Source: Rhodobacteraceae bacterium IMCC1909 | GTDB lineage: Bacteria; Pseudomonadota; Alphaproteobacteria; Rhodobacterales; Rhodobacteraceae | Direction of reading: 5' to 3' | Length of the DNA: 64,000 nt | Assembly (NCBI GenBank): GCA_030704425.1 | Contig: JAPDHM010000001.1 | Location: 62,001-126,000, forward strand | In this document: piece by piece, positions 25,587 to 34,826 of the stretch | Position numbering within the stretch: the stretch's first letter is position 1 | How the letters are laid out: each line of letters begins with the position of its first letter | The notes under the pieces: model-generated | The model's database searches: none | The model's input: the letters and a program-made list of their open reading frames with translations, nothing else | Told to the model about the DNA's origin: nothing | Position numbers and translations under genes: made by a program

Positions 25587-27073
25587 GCTACACTCTTGGA
25601 ATCGACATCGGCACGTTTGAGACTAAAGGCGTTTTGGTCGATGCTGCAGGCGTTGTAATCGCAACAGCGCACAACAGGCATGAGATGATTGTTCCGCAGC
25701 CCGGCTGGGCTGAACATAGGCCTCTAGAAGATTGGTGGGGCGATTTTGTTAAAGTCACGAAAGAACTGATTGCCTATGCTGGCTGCGCATCGGAAGAGAT
25801 CAAGGCTGTTGCGTGCTCAGCCATTGGCCCTTGCATGTTGCCTGTGGACGCAAACGACGCCCCATTGATGAACGGGGTGCTTTACGGCGTCGATACCCGC
25901 GCGATGTCTCAAGTTGAGGCTCTGAAGGCACGCATCGGGGAAGATCTCATCCTAGAGCGTTGCGGCAATGCGCTGACCTCTCAGTCCGTTGGACCAAAAA
26001 TCCTATGGCTAAAGGAACAACGGCCGGACCTCTATGCTAAGACAGCCAAAATCCTTACTTCCACCAGCTTTCTAGTACAACGCTTGACCGGTGAGTACGT
26101 AATCGACCATTACACGGCGGCAAATTTTTCGCCCATCTACGACGTAGGTACGCAGGATTGGTGCTTTGATCTAGGGCCTGAGATCGCAACGCCAGAAATG
26201 CTACCACGTCTTTTGTGGTCGTCAGAGATCGCGGGCCACGTTACCGCAGAAGCGGCAGAGGCGACTGGGTTGGCTATAGGCACGCCCGTAACAGCAGGCA
26301 CCATTGACGCCGCTGCAGAGGCCCTGAGTGTTGGTGTGAAATCACCTGGCGATATGATGATGATGTATGGTTCGACTATCTTTATCATTACCCTTACGCA
26401 GGATCGGGTTCGCGATGGTCAGCTTTGGTATGCGCCTTGGCTTTTTCCTGGGCAACATGCTTCGATGGCGGGGTTGGCAACCTCTGGAACGCTGACACAC
26501 TGGTTTCGCGATCAGTTCGCACGCGATTTGCCACGTGAATCGGCCTTTACTACGCTCGCGTCAGAGGCAGACAAAGTCCCGCCAGGTTCTGAAGGGTTGC
26601 TGTTCCTGCCTTACTTTTCTGGCGAGCGCACACCTATCCATGATCCACAAGCCAAGGGCGCTTTCTTTGGATTGAACCTTACACACACAAGGGGAAATAT
26701 GTACCGGGCTTTGATCGAGGGCATTGCGTTTGGGACCGCTCATGTAGTGGAAACTTATCGCAAAGCTGGAGTTGGGCTGGAACATATTCTTGCTGTGGGA
26801 GGGGGCACAAAAAATCTACTTTGGATGCAGGCAATATCTGATACGTCGCAGGTTGATCAGTTTGTCTGCGAAAAAACTGTTGGTGCAAGCTATGGCGATG
26901 CGTTTCTAGCTCGGGTGGCCTTGGGCGAGGCAAAACTTGCGGACATCAGACACTGGAATCCGATCGCCACACAGATTACCGCGGCACAAGACCCTGCCTA
27001 CGAGAAAAACTATGCGTTGTTCCGCAGGCTCTATGAACAAACCAAGGATATTGCAAAGGAGCTTTCATCTTAA
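25583..27073 (+). CDS. FGGY-family carbohydrate kinase
   Basis: A 496-residue FGGY kinase of full family length. N-terminal phosphate-binding LGIDIGTFETKGVLVD (near residue 6), GTIDAAAEALSVG near 233, YGSTIFI near 255 and the adenosine motif ILAVGGGTKNLLWMQ near 400 are seen. It phosphorylates a sugar, for example a xylulose- or fuculose-like ketose. I chose the ATG at 25583, which overlaps the M42 stop; a TTG two codons earlier is less likely. It belongs to the same coupled run as BtpA and M42. Confidence 0.9.
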   Translation: MSYTLGIDIGTFETKGVLVDAAGVVIATAHNRHEMIVPQPGWAEHRPLEDWWGDFVKVTKELIAYAGCASEEIKAVACSAIGPCMLPVDANDAPLMNGVLYGVDTRAMSQVEALKARIGEDLILERCGNALTSQSVGPKILWLKEQRPDLYAKTAKILTSTSFLVQRLTGEYVIDHYTAANFSPIYDVGTQDWCFDLGPEIATPEMLPRLLWSSEIAGHVTAEAAEATGLAIGTPVTAGTIDAAAEALSVGVKSPGDMMMMYGSTIFIITLTQDRVRDGQLWYAPWLFPGQHASMAGLATSGTLTHWFRDQFARDLPRESAFTTLASEADKVPPGSEGLLFLPYFSGERTPIHDPQAKGAFFGLNLTHTRGNMYRALIEGIAFGTAHVVETYRKAGVGLEHILAVGGGTKNLLWMQAISDTSQVDQFVCEKTVGASYGDAFLARVALGEAKLADIRHWNPIATQITAAQDPAYEKNYALFRRLYEQTKDIAKELSS

Positions 27074-27087
27074 AGTTACAAAATGAT

Positions 27088-27627
27088 ATGCAGTCAGCTC
27101 TAGCAGAGCTTCGCACAGTTGCCGAGGGGATCGACCCTTTGCAAGTCGAAACTGCTTGTCAGATGATCGCCGACGCAGGACGCATCATGCTTTACGGTTG
27201 TGGGCGGGAGGGCTTACAAATTCAGGGGTTTGCCATGCGGCTCCATCATTTGGGCAAGCTAGTGTCTATGCAGGGTGATATGGCAGCCCCTCCGATGATG
27301 CCAGGCGATTTGTTCATTGTCTCGGCGGGTCCGGGGTCGCTGGCCACTGTCTCCGCCTTGATCGGTCAGGCAAAGGCAGGCGGAGCCTCAATTTTGTTTC
27401 TTACCGCCCAAGCGCAGTCACAGACCGCAAAAATTGTCGATCACACAATCCTTGTGACCGCGCAAACCATGGCTAACGATCAGAAAAAAGATGCATCAAC
27501 GTTGCCTATGGGGTCGCTTTACGAAGGGGCGCTGTTTGTCTTGTTCGAGGCTATGATACTGAAGCTTATTGTGGACTTAGACGAAGCGCCGGGAAGTATC
27601 CGGGCGCGGCATACGAACATGGAGTGA
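27088..27627 (+). CDS. SIS-domain sugar-phosphate isomerase (PHI/HxlB-like)
   Basis: A 179-residue single SIS-domain protein: IMLYGCGREGLQIQGFAMRL (near residue 33), LFIVSAGPGS (near 75), and a Glu-containing C-terminal segment PMGSLYEGALFVLFEAM. It resembles 6-phospho-3-hexuloisomerases. It would act on the phosphorylated product of the FGGY kinase, 14 bases upstream on the same strand. The PHI partner (hexulose-phosphate synthase) is absent, so another ketose-phosphate is more likely than ribulose monophosphate cycling. Confidence 0.85.
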   Translation: MQSALAELRTVAEGIDPLQVETACQMIADAGRIMLYGCGREGLQIQGFAMRLHHLGKLVSMQGDMAAPPMMPGDLFIVSAGPGSLATVSALIGQAKAGGASILFLTAQAQSQTAKIVDHTILVTAQTMANDQKKDASTLPMGSLYEGALFVLFEAMILKLIVDLDEAPGSIRARHTNME

Positions 27628-27668
27628 GAATTTCACGCTTAGAGTCATTCAAATTGAAAGACTAGAAA

Positions 27669-29252
27669 ATGAAACAAGTTTATCTTTTGGCTAGTGGCGA
27701 TTTGCGAGAAAGTGCAAATCAAACGTGTTGGCCGGCACAGGCTGATATGGAAGACGCCCTGAGGATGGCATTAAGCAACACTGGGGCTGAAATTATCCGC
27801 GCCCATGAGTTCAATCCTGACCGGGGGCACGGCTTTATTGCATCACAGCGTGAAGGCATGGATGTTTTCCGTGACCTGCCAACTGATGCCGCGATCATTG
27901 TCGCGCAATCGGCCTGGCAATATTCGCACCATGTGCTGCCAGGGCTAATCCATCACAATGGCCCGATCCTGACTGTGGCAAACTGGTCAGGCCAATGGCC
28001 AGGACTGGTTGGAATGTTGAACCTCAATGGATCATTGACCAAATCAGGCGTGCCATACGCGACGCTGTGGAGTGAAGATTTCACAGATGACGTCTTTTTG
28101 GACGGGCTGCGCAAATGGCTCTTAACCGGCGCCCTGCAACATCAGGTGAACCATGTAAGGGACGATTTCGAAGTCCCTCACTATCTAGTAAATGTCGCGC
28201 AGAGTGTTGCCGAAAAAATCCGACGCGACAAGTTGATCTTGGGCGTATTTGATGAAGGTTGTATGGGGATGTTCAATGCGATTATCCCAGATCATCTTCT
28301 TCATCCCACGGGCGTATTCAAAGAACGCCTGTCGCAATCGGCTCTTTACTACGAGACGACTCAAGTATCTGAACACGAGGGCAGAGACGTGCTGGAGTGG
28401 TTGGAGGCGCGTGGTATGCAATTTGAGTTTGGCGAGAATGAAGCTACCGAACTCACCCGCAATCAGGTGGTATGGCAAGGGCGCATGTATGTAGCCGCTG
28501 TGCGGATGGCGGATAAGTTTTGTTGTGATGCTATCGGTATCCAATACCAACAGGGCCTCAAGGATTTGCTACCCGCTTCAGACCTTGTTGAAGGGCTCTT
28601 AAATAATTCAGATCGCCCGCCGATCCTTGATACAGAGGGGCGGGAAATCAAACCGGGCCAACCAATCATTCACTTCAATGAAGTGGATGAATGTTCAGGA
28701 CTGGACGCGCTTTTGACCAACCGTGTGCAGGCAGCCCTGGGCTTACCTGTTGAAACAACTCTGCATGACGTGAGGTGGGGGGACGAAGACCGCGATGGCG
28801 ATGCCGGTTTTGTTTGGGTCTTCGAGATTTCTGGCGCGACCCCGCCAGCGCATCATGTCAATGGTTTCGCAGGCTCAGTAGGGTACCGCCAACCACCGAT
28901 GTATTTTCGGCTGGGCGGATCCACACTTGCAGGCGTTGCCAAGCCAGGCTCTATCGTCTGGTCGCGGATCTTCATAGAAGGTGACGCCCTGCACATGGAC
29001 ATTGGCACCGGTCAGGCGTTGGCCCTTTCAAAGCGTGAGACGCAGCGCCGCCTTGATGCCACGACACCGCAATGGCCAATCATGCACGCGAAATTGGACG
29101 GGATTGATAGGGACAAATTGATGGCCCGCCATAAGGCCAATCATGTGAATGTAGTCTATGCAAACAATGCTAAATCCGCACTTGATGCGGCTCTTTGCCG
29201 AGCAGCACTCGCGCGGGCGCTGGGGATCAAGGTACATCTATGTGGGATTTAG
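27669..29252 (+). CDS. L-fucose/L-arabinose isomerase-like protein
   Basis: A 527-residue protein that reads as a member of the FucI/AraA isomerase superfamily. [20 protein letters not shown] (near residue 103), [15 protein letters not shown] (near 197), [16 protein letters not shown] (near 337) and the C-terminal [11 protein letters not shown] correspond to the three-domain FucI arrangement, though it is shorter than the roughly 590 residues of classical FucI. Expected reaction: aldose-ketose isomerisation of a sugar such as L-fucose or a relative, needing manganese. It ends the forward operon, 3 bases from the end of the converging ABC permease gene. Confidence 0.75.
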   Translation: MKQVYLLASGDLRESANQTCWPAQADMEDALRMALSNTGAEIIRAHEFNPDRGHGFIASQREGMDVFRDLPTDAAIIVAQSAWQYSHHVLPGLIHHNGPILTVANWSGQWPGLVGMLNLNGSLTKSGVPYATLWSEDFTDDVFLDGLRKWLLTGALQHQVNHVRDDFEVPHYLVNVAQSVAEKIRRDKLILGVFDEGCMGMFNAIIPDHLLHPTGVFKERLSQSALYYETTQVSEHEGRDVLEWLEARGMQFEFGENEATELTRNQVVWQGRMYVAAVRMADKFCCDAIGIQYQQGLKDLLPASDLVEGLLNNSDRPPILDTEGREIKPGQPIIHFNEVDECSGLDALLTNRVQAALGLPVETTLHDVRWGDEDRDGDAGFVWVFEISGATPPAHHVNGFAGSVGYRQPPMYFRLGGSTLAGVAKPGSIVWSRIFIEGDALHMDIGTGQALALSKRETQRRLDATTPQWPIMHAKLDGIDRDKLMARHKANHVNVVYANNAKSALDAALCRAALARALGIKVHLCGI

Positions 29253-29254
29253 GC

Positions 29255-30172
29255 TTACTTCACAGCACCTGCGGCCATTCCTTTGATGATAAAGCGTTCT
29301 AATGCAATGCCAATGACGATCAACGGTAAGATCGCGGCGAAACTGAGCGCAGCCATAGACCACCAACTTATGCCCTGACTGCCGGTTTGGCTGGCCACCA
29401 TCACTGGCAATGTTTTGGCATCGCTTGACGTCAACAGGGCTGCAAAGAAGTATTCGTTCCAGGTCAGAACCAAAGATAGAATGAAAGCTGCGACCATGCC
29501 AGGAAGCGCAATTGGCAAAATGATCGTCAAGAATGCGCCCCAAATCGACAAACCATCGACGAGAGCGGCTTCTTCCAACTCAGAGGGGATTGAACTGAAT
29601 TGATCGCGCATGATCCAGATGACAATTGGCAAGACTGTCAAAGTATATAGCAGGATCAAACCAATCCGCGTGTCCAACATGGCAAGAGCTTTGTAGAGAA
29701 CGAGAAAGGGCAAGGCCAAAACCACTGGTGGCAGTATTAATTGGCTGAGAAAGAAAAAAGAGATGTCTGAATTTCGCATGAACCCAAACTTATAATTGAA
29801 ACGCGATAGGCCGTAAGCGGCGCAACTGCCCAAACCAACGGCGATCACCGAAGCCGATACAGCAATAATGACAGAATTCCAAAACCGTTTCAGGAACTCG
29901 GCCCGCACGGTGCTCTCATTGCCGATGGTATCAGGTGAAAGCCCAAGTGACCGCCAACCCAACCATCTCGGGGTATAGTCCCAGTAGGGGACGATGTTCC
30001 CTTTCATCACGTCGGGGGCCATCTTGAAGCTGGTGGTGATGGTCCAGTAGATTGGAAAAAGAGCAATCAATGCCCACAGGATTAGGATCCCATAGATTAC
30101 TGCCCGCCCGGTAAAGCGCTTGGCTTTAAAGGCGCGATCTGCATTGCTGTCGCGGAAAATCTGATCTGACAT
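29255..30172 (-). CDS. Sugar ABC transporter permease, MalG/UgpE type
   Basis: A 305-residue inner-membrane permease of the CUT1 family with six predicted helices. The cytoplasmic EAA loop (EEAALVDGLSIWGAFLTIIL, near residue 210) contacts the ATPase. It is the last gene of a reverse-strand operon: binding protein, permease, permease. One base separates it from the upstream permease gene, so the two are co-translated. The importer probably takes up the sugar handled by this region. Confidence 0.9.
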   Translation of the reverse strand: MSDQIFRDSNADRAFKAKRFTGRAVIYGILILWALIALFPIYWTITTSFKMAPDVMKGNIVPYWDYTPRWLGWRSLGLSPDTIGNESTVRAEFLKRFWNSVIIAVSASVIAVGLGSCAAYGLSRFNYKFGFMRNSDISFFFLSQLILPPVVLALPFLVLYKALAMLDTRIGLILLYTLTVLPIVIWIMRDQFSSIPSELEEAALVDGLSIWGAFLTIILPIALPGMVAAFILSLVLTWNEYFFAALLTSSDAKTLPVMVASQTGSQGISWWSMAALSFAAILPLIVIGIALERFIIKGMAAGAVK

Positions 30173-30173
30173 C

Positions 30174-31280
30174 TTAGTACCTCGGTCGCATCCAGCGGTC
30201 TGCCCCCTTGATCAGTATTGTCATCGCAATAACGATCACCACCAAATAAAACATTGCGAGCATTGTTCCGTATCCGACATTTGACCGATCTCGGTATTCG
30301 CGGAAAATGAAGGATGTGACGCTATCGGTTGCGCCGCCCGGTCCGCCGGAGGTTATATTGATAATAATATCCGCAAGCTTTAATTTGAAAATAATACGGA
30401 TCAGGATAGCGGTGATCGACACTGGCAGCATAAGCGGGAATGTCACTTCCCAGAACCGTGTCCAAGCGCTGGCGCCATCCACTTCGGCGGCCTCATGCAA
30501 TTCTTTGGGAATGGCCTGGAGCCCGGCAAGGATCATGATCATCATAAATGGTATGTATGTCCACGCATCCATGAGCATGATCATTAAACGAGCAATTTCG
30601 GGTGAAGAAAAGAATGACGGGTTCTCCACGCCCATTTCGCGTAGTATTCGTGCGATCGGGCCAAATCGATTTTCCAACATCGACTTGCCAATCATCCATG
30701 AAACAGCAACCGGCGACAGCATCAGAGGTAACAAAAACGCGACCCGGAAGAATTTACGGCCTTTAATCTGAGTATTCAGTAATAGAGCAAGAGCAAAGGC
30801 AACAGCATACTCTACGATGATGGCAAGCGAATACCAGACCATGTTGCGCATTGCGTTCCAATAGAATGGGTCAGCCCACATTTGTCGAATATTGTTCCAG
30901 CCGTTGAATTGCCTGCCATTAGGTGACGCGAGGTTCCAATCTGAGAACGCTATAATCAACCCAAATAGCAGTGGAAAAACCACCATCGAAACAACAAAAA
31001 GCGCGGCAGGCAATACAAAAAGGGTACGTTTCCCATGTTCGCCACGTGCAATGACCTGACCCGCGCAAAGGCAAATTCCCCAGAAAATATAGGCATAAAG
31101 GGTTGGCCGCCATGTTTCGAACCCAAGGTCGATCCATCCGTTTTGATCGGCAGTTTGTAATCCTGCAACAAAGAACATCAGCGCGGCAGATCCCAAAACT
31201 ATAAGCTTGCCAAAACGTCTTTGCTGGTCAGAGATATTGTCTGCGGTTACGACGTGAAGCAGATCGCCTGCGGTATTCAT
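30174..31280 (-). CDS. Sugar ABC transporter permease, MalF/UgpA type, with N-terminal extension
   Basis: A 368-residue CUT1 permease. The core begins near residue 85 and carries the EAA loop EAAEVDGASAWTRFWEVTFP (near 270). In front of the core are about 80 extra residues with two more hydrophobic spans (LIVLGSAALMFFVAGLQ and TLYAYIFWGICLCAGQVI), which most UgpA-type proteins of about 300 residues lack. It pairs with the permease downstream and the ATPase at 33233. Confidence 0.9.
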   Translation of the reverse strand: MNTAGDLLHVVTADNISDQQRRFGKLIVLGSAALMFFVAGLQTADQNGWIDLGFETWRPTLYAYIFWGICLCAGQVIARGEHGKRTLFVLPAALFVVSMVVFPLLFGLIIAFSDWNLASPNGRQFNGWNNIRQMWADPFYWNAMRNMVWYSLAIIVEYAVAFALALLLNTQIKGRKFFRVAFLLPLMLSPVAVSWMIGKSMLENRFGPIARILREMGVENPSFFSSPEIARLMIMLMDAWTYIPFMMIMILAGLQAIPKELHEAAEVDGASAWTRFWEVTFPLMLPVSITAILIRIIFKLKLADIIINITSGGPGGATDSVTSFIFREYRDRSNVGYGTMLAMFYLVVIVIAMTILIKGADRWMRPRY

Positions 31281-31349
31281 GGGGATGTGACCTCAGGTTA
31301 GGAAGAAAGTGTCAGACCGCCGGATGTCCCAGCGGTCTGAACGTTTTGG

Positions 31350-32984
31350 TCAAAGCCCAAGTGAAGCTTTGTAAAGCGCGATCTGGCTGTCCCGGCCAAT
31401 CTGATCTGTGATCTTTTCCCAAGCGGCGGCGATGGCATCGCCGATTTCCTGAGCAGATCCGTATTGACCAGCATAACCCTTCGCCAATTCATCTTCGGCA
31501 ACTGAGTAGTACTGAAAAATACCTGGGATACGCGGTTCGATAGCAGCATTCTCGTGATTGTAGCTGTCTGCATTCGAGCCGAGGTAGTCTTCGATATAGG
31601 CGCGATCGTATCCTGCTGCCTCCCATTCATCGTACTGGAAGTGCGAGTTCCGGTAAGGTTGGAAACCGGATGGATAGGCTGACATCCAAAGCGAAATGTC
31701 TTTCCCGCCCAGATGCGCTGCTGCGCTCCATGCCGCTTTTTGTTTTTTCTCGTTACCCTGAACGTTCTTGGTGACGTAAACACCCCAGCCGAGGTAGGCC
31801 ATGTTAGGTGCTTCATTGTAGGTGTTTTCCCAAGCGCCGCTTTGGCTGTTGTAAACGCGATCAGAACCGGGGTTGATCCCAAAGCCAACAACATCGCCGA
31901 CCACAGATGTGTCTGAGGTGCGTGCGTTTGAACCGATGTCGCCCCACCACATCAACATAGAACCAGTACCAGCAAGAAACTGCTGGAAGCCCGTTGTGCC
32001 TGGATCAGCGTTGATTTGGTCAGCAGGATAAGCACCCGCTTCTATGAGATCAAGAACGTCTTGAATCGCTTGCACCCAAGCCGGGTTGTTGACCCGTGGC
32101 TTCATAGTTTCTGGGTCAAACAACCATGCCGGATCTGATGGGTGTTTGGCATAAGCCGCCGCGCGGTTTTCTAAGAAGTAGAAGCCGAAACCACCCCAGC
32201 CTTTGAGCGGATCAAGATAACCATGGGCAGGCAGCCCTGTGAGTGGGTCTTCTTTGCCGATCAACTCTTTGGAAGCGGCGTTTACCTCTTGCCACGTCTT
32301 GGGCACAGATGCGCCACCAATTGCGCCGGCGCCAAAATAGTCGGTCCTATAGCAGAATGTGTGACAATCGCCGTCGATGGTGACACGGTATTTCTTACCA
32401 TCCCAGGTCCCAACTGGTGCCTGCAAGTAGCTCACAAGATCGTCAGCTTCGATCTGCTCCTCGACCCAGGCTGGCATTTCATCGAGTAGGCCTTTTCCAG
32501 CTGTGTCACCTTCAAAAGGGGCACCCATTTCGATCAAATCGAAGTCAACTGTGCCTGTGGCAATCGCTTGTTGCAGGCGTGGATTGTAGTCTGCTTGTGC
32601 GAGATCTACCCAATTGATCTTAGCGCCCGTGTAAGCCTCCCAAGGCTTTAGGAACCCGCGGAAAAGGAAGTTGTGAAGGTTTTGATTATTCAATCCCATA
32701 AAGGTCAGCTCAACCCCCTCAAATTCACCTTCAGCCACACGTTCTTTCGTTGGCCCAAGGCAAAGGTCACCAACTTTTTGCCAGTCTGCGTCAGTTGGTG
32801 AACCGGCGCCAACACCCGGAATTTTCAAAATCTCTGCGCGCACTGCAGAGTGACCGCCGGCGGCAACTTGTTTAGGGAATATGCCCCCCATCGCGGCAAT
32901 TGCGCCAACGCTTGCAGCGCCTTGTAGCATTTTCCGCCGGCTCATTTGCTTGTGCATAATGGCGTTATAGTGTTCAACTTTCAT
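31350..32984 (-). CDS. Sugar ABC transporter substrate-binding protein, Tat-type signal
   Basis: A 544-residue family 1 extracellular solute-binding protein, larger than the usual 420-450. The N-terminus has a twin-arginine-like signal (MSRRKMLQGAASVGAIAAMG, residues 14-33). The mature protein is rich in aromatic residues and has PVGTWDGKKYRVTIDGDC and TGSMLMWWGDIGSN, typical ligand-cleft segments. It is first in the reverse-strand ABC operon and divergent from the ATPase gene, with 248 bases between them that include operator site 3. It likely binds a sugar or oligosaccharide of algal origin; the ligand is not readable. Confidence 0.88.
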   Translation of the reverse strand: MKVEHYNAIMHKQMSRRKMLQGAASVGAIAAMGGIFPKQVAAGGHSAVRAEILKIPGVGAGSPTDADWQKVGDLCLGPTKERVAEGEFEGVELTFMGLNNQNLHNFLFRGFLKPWEAYTGAKINWVDLAQADYNPRLQQAIATGTVDFDLIEMGAPFEGDTAGKGLLDEMPAWVEEQIEADDLVSYLQAPVGTWDGKKYRVTIDGDCHTFCYRTDYFGAGAIGGASVPKTWQEVNAASKELIGKEDPLTGLPAHGYLDPLKGWGGFGFYFLENRAAAYAKHPSDPAWLFDPETMKPRVNNPAWVQAIQDVLDLIEAGAYPADQINADPGTTGFQQFLAGTGSMLMWWGDIGSNARTSDTSVVGDVVGFGINPGSDRVYNSQSGAWENTYNEAPNMAYLGWGVYVTKNVQGNEKKQKAAWSAAAHLGGKDISLWMSAYPSGFQPYRNSHFQYDEWEAAGYDRAYIEDYLGSNADSYNHENAAIEPRIPGIFQYYSVAEDELAKGYAGQYGSAQEIGDAIAAAWEKITDQIGRDSQIALYKASLGL

Positions 32985-33148
32985 TTAAGTTTCTCCCTTT
33001 CAGTAAAACGTCGTCCTTCTTAGAATCGGCCATTGTTAACTGCGTTTCGTATGTTCGGTGACGATACGCCAAAGGCATCAATGGCAGTCGTGTAATATTG
33101 TTATACTTAAATAGGTTCGTTCTAAAATTGGCATCTGTCAAGTAACTA

Positions 33149-33162
33149 ACATGCTAGTAATG
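33149..33162 (+). promoter_or_regulatory. Candidate GntR operator, site 3 (between ABC operons)
   Basis: ACATGCTAGTA followed by ATG, identical over 11 bases to sites 1 and 2 with one extra A in the right half-site. It lies 71 bases before the ABC ATPase start and about 165 bases upstream of the binding-protein gene on the other strand. Confidence 0.55.
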
Positions 33163-33232
33163 CCAGAACTGGACAAAAGTCATACCTTAAGATAGGCAGA
33201 TCATAAAGCGATAACAAAATTTCGGGGTGGCA

Positions 33233-34300
33233 ATGGCAGATGTTTCGGTAAGAAGATTATTCAAAAGGTACGGTGAAACAGCTGTTATTCATGGTATTGA
33301 CGTGGATATTGCCGATGGAGAGTTCGTGGTGCTTGTGGGTCCGTCAGGGTGCGGTAAATCCACCCTTTTGCGAATGATTGCTGGGCTAGAAGAAATCACA
33401 TCAGGCGACGTCAATATCGGGAATCAAAGAGTAAACAACCTTTCGCCAAGCCAACGTGACATAGCAATGGTGTTTCAGTCTTACGCGCTCTACCCGCACA
33501 AAACGGTCGAAGCCAACATGGGTTTTTCTTTGAAATTGCGAAAGATGAACAAGGCTGAGGTGAAACGCCAGGTTGCGGATGCAGCTGAAATACTTGGCCT
33601 AACACCTTATCTCGCACGCTATCCTCGCGCGCTTTCTGGGGGACAGCGGCAAAGGGTGGCGATGGGTAGGGCTATTGTACGAAATCCAAAGGTTTTCCTT
33701 TTTGACGAACCCTTGTCCAACCTTGATGCTAAGCTGCGTGTGCAAATGCGTGCAGAAATCCGAGAGCTGCATCAACGCCTGCAAACGACAACCATTTATG
33801 TTACTCACGATCAGATTGAAGCCATGACCATGGCTGACAAAATCGTAGTTCTGAACGGCGGTCATGTGGAACAAGTCGGCAGTCCGTTGGACCTCTATGA
33901 CCGTCCCAAAAATAGGTTTGTCGCCAGCTTTATCGGCTCTCCCTCCATGAACCTCCTTAACGGTGAGGTAACTGCATTAAAAGGCGGGTTCGCAACGATT
34001 ATGTTAGCCGGTTCAACATTAGATATTCCAGAGTCCAAGGAGCTCGCTGTTGGAAAAAGGATCAGTTTAGGTATCCGGCCTGAACACCTCAAACTGTCAG
34101 ATGTTGGACTGCGAGCAAAGGCACGAGTAGTTGAGCCGACGGGCTCTGAAATTCATGGAATTTTTCAGTATCAAGATCAAGAAATTACAGCCGTTTTCCG
34201 AGAGCGCCATGCGCTGGCACCTGGCGACGAAGTATTTCTCGAAATTCAGCCAGATAAAGTGCATATATTTGATAAGGAAAGTGGCGAAAGGCTCGAGTGA
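33233..34300 (+). CDS. Sugar ABC transporter ATPase, MalK/UgpC type
   Basis: A 355-residue ATPase. Walker [10 protein letters not shown] (near residue 37), Q-loop [10 protein letters not shown], signature [15 protein letters not shown], Walker [15 protein letters not shown] and the switch His in YVTHDQIEA are all present, followed by a TOBE-type regulatory domain (about 235-355). I chose the ATG at 33233 with GGGGTGG upstream; a GTG two codons earlier is possible. It is encoded apart from its permeases, across the divergent promoter, and is followed by the FucU and kinase genes. Confidence 0.92.
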   Translation: MADVSVRRLFKRYGETAVIHGIDVDIADGEFVVLVGPSGCGKSTLLRMIAGLEEITSGDVNIGNQRVNNLSPSQRDIAMVFQSYALYPHKTVEANMGFSLKLRKMNKAEVKRQVADAAEILGLTPYLARYPRALSGGQRQRVAMGRAIVRNPKVFLFDEPLSNLDAKLRVQMRAEIRELHQRLQTTTIYVTHDQIEAMTMADKIVVLNGGHVEQVGSPLDLYDRPKNRFVASFIGSPSMNLLNGEVTALKGGFATIMLAGSTLDIPESKELAVGKRISLGIRPEHLKLSDVGLRAKARVVEPTGSEIHGIFQYQDQEITAVFRERHALAPGDEVFLEIQPDKVHIFDKESGERLE

Positions 34301-34373
34301 CGTCTGACTTTTGTTAGTTTCAAGCAATTTAGTCGGGGGGTAAGGTTTAGACAATCAATGAGAGGTATTGAAC

Positions 34374-34826
34374 ATGCTAAAAGGGATTGATTCCAAATTG
34401 AACGCTGATGTGCTGCATTGCTTGCGCTCCATGGGCCATGGAGATGCACTGGTGATTTGCGATACAAACTTTCCGGCAGAAAGTGTAGCGCGGCATACGG
34501 GTCTTGGCACCCTCTTGCGTATGGAGAACCTGACATGCGGCGAGGCAATAGGCTCCATCCTTTCAGTTCTGCCATTGGATACCTTTGTGGATGATTTTGC
34601 GATGCGCATGGAGGTTGTTGGCGCCCCAGATAAACTACCAGCGACCCAACAAGAAGTGCAAGATCAGATCAACCTCGCTGAAGGGAAACCTCGCCCAATG
34701 ATAAGCGTTGAGCGGTTCGCTTTTTACGATCTGGCACGGAAGTGCTATGCGGTAATTCAAACGGGCGAACGCCGGTTTTATGGCTGCTTTATCCTGCGTA
34801 AAGGCGTTGTTGGGCCAGACGAATGA
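34374..34826 (+). CDS. fucU: RbsD/FucU-family mutarotase
   Basis: A 150-residue RbsD/FucU protein: LRSMGHGDALVICDTNFPA (catalytic His, near residue 21), VLPLDTFVDD near 65, and the C-terminal AVIQTGERRFYGCFILRKGV. FucU interconverts anomers of L-fucose and relatives before isomerisation. I chose the ATG at 34374, with AGAGG 8 bases upstream, rather than the TTG two codons earlier. Its stop overlaps the following kinase start by 4 bases. Confidence 0.9.
   Translation: MLKGIDSKLNADVLHCLRSMGHGDALVICDTNFPAESVARHTGLGTLLRMENLTCGEAIGSILSVLPLDTFVDDFAMRMEVVGAPDKLPATQQEVQDQINLAEGKPRPMISVERFAFYDLARKCYAVIQTGERRFYGCFILRKGVVGPDE

Noticed and set aside
25577-27073. Specific assignment of the FGGY kinase as xylulokinase or fuculokinase
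   Set aside because: Family motifs are clear but the substrate residues cannot be judged by eye. The operon context is compatible with several ketoses.
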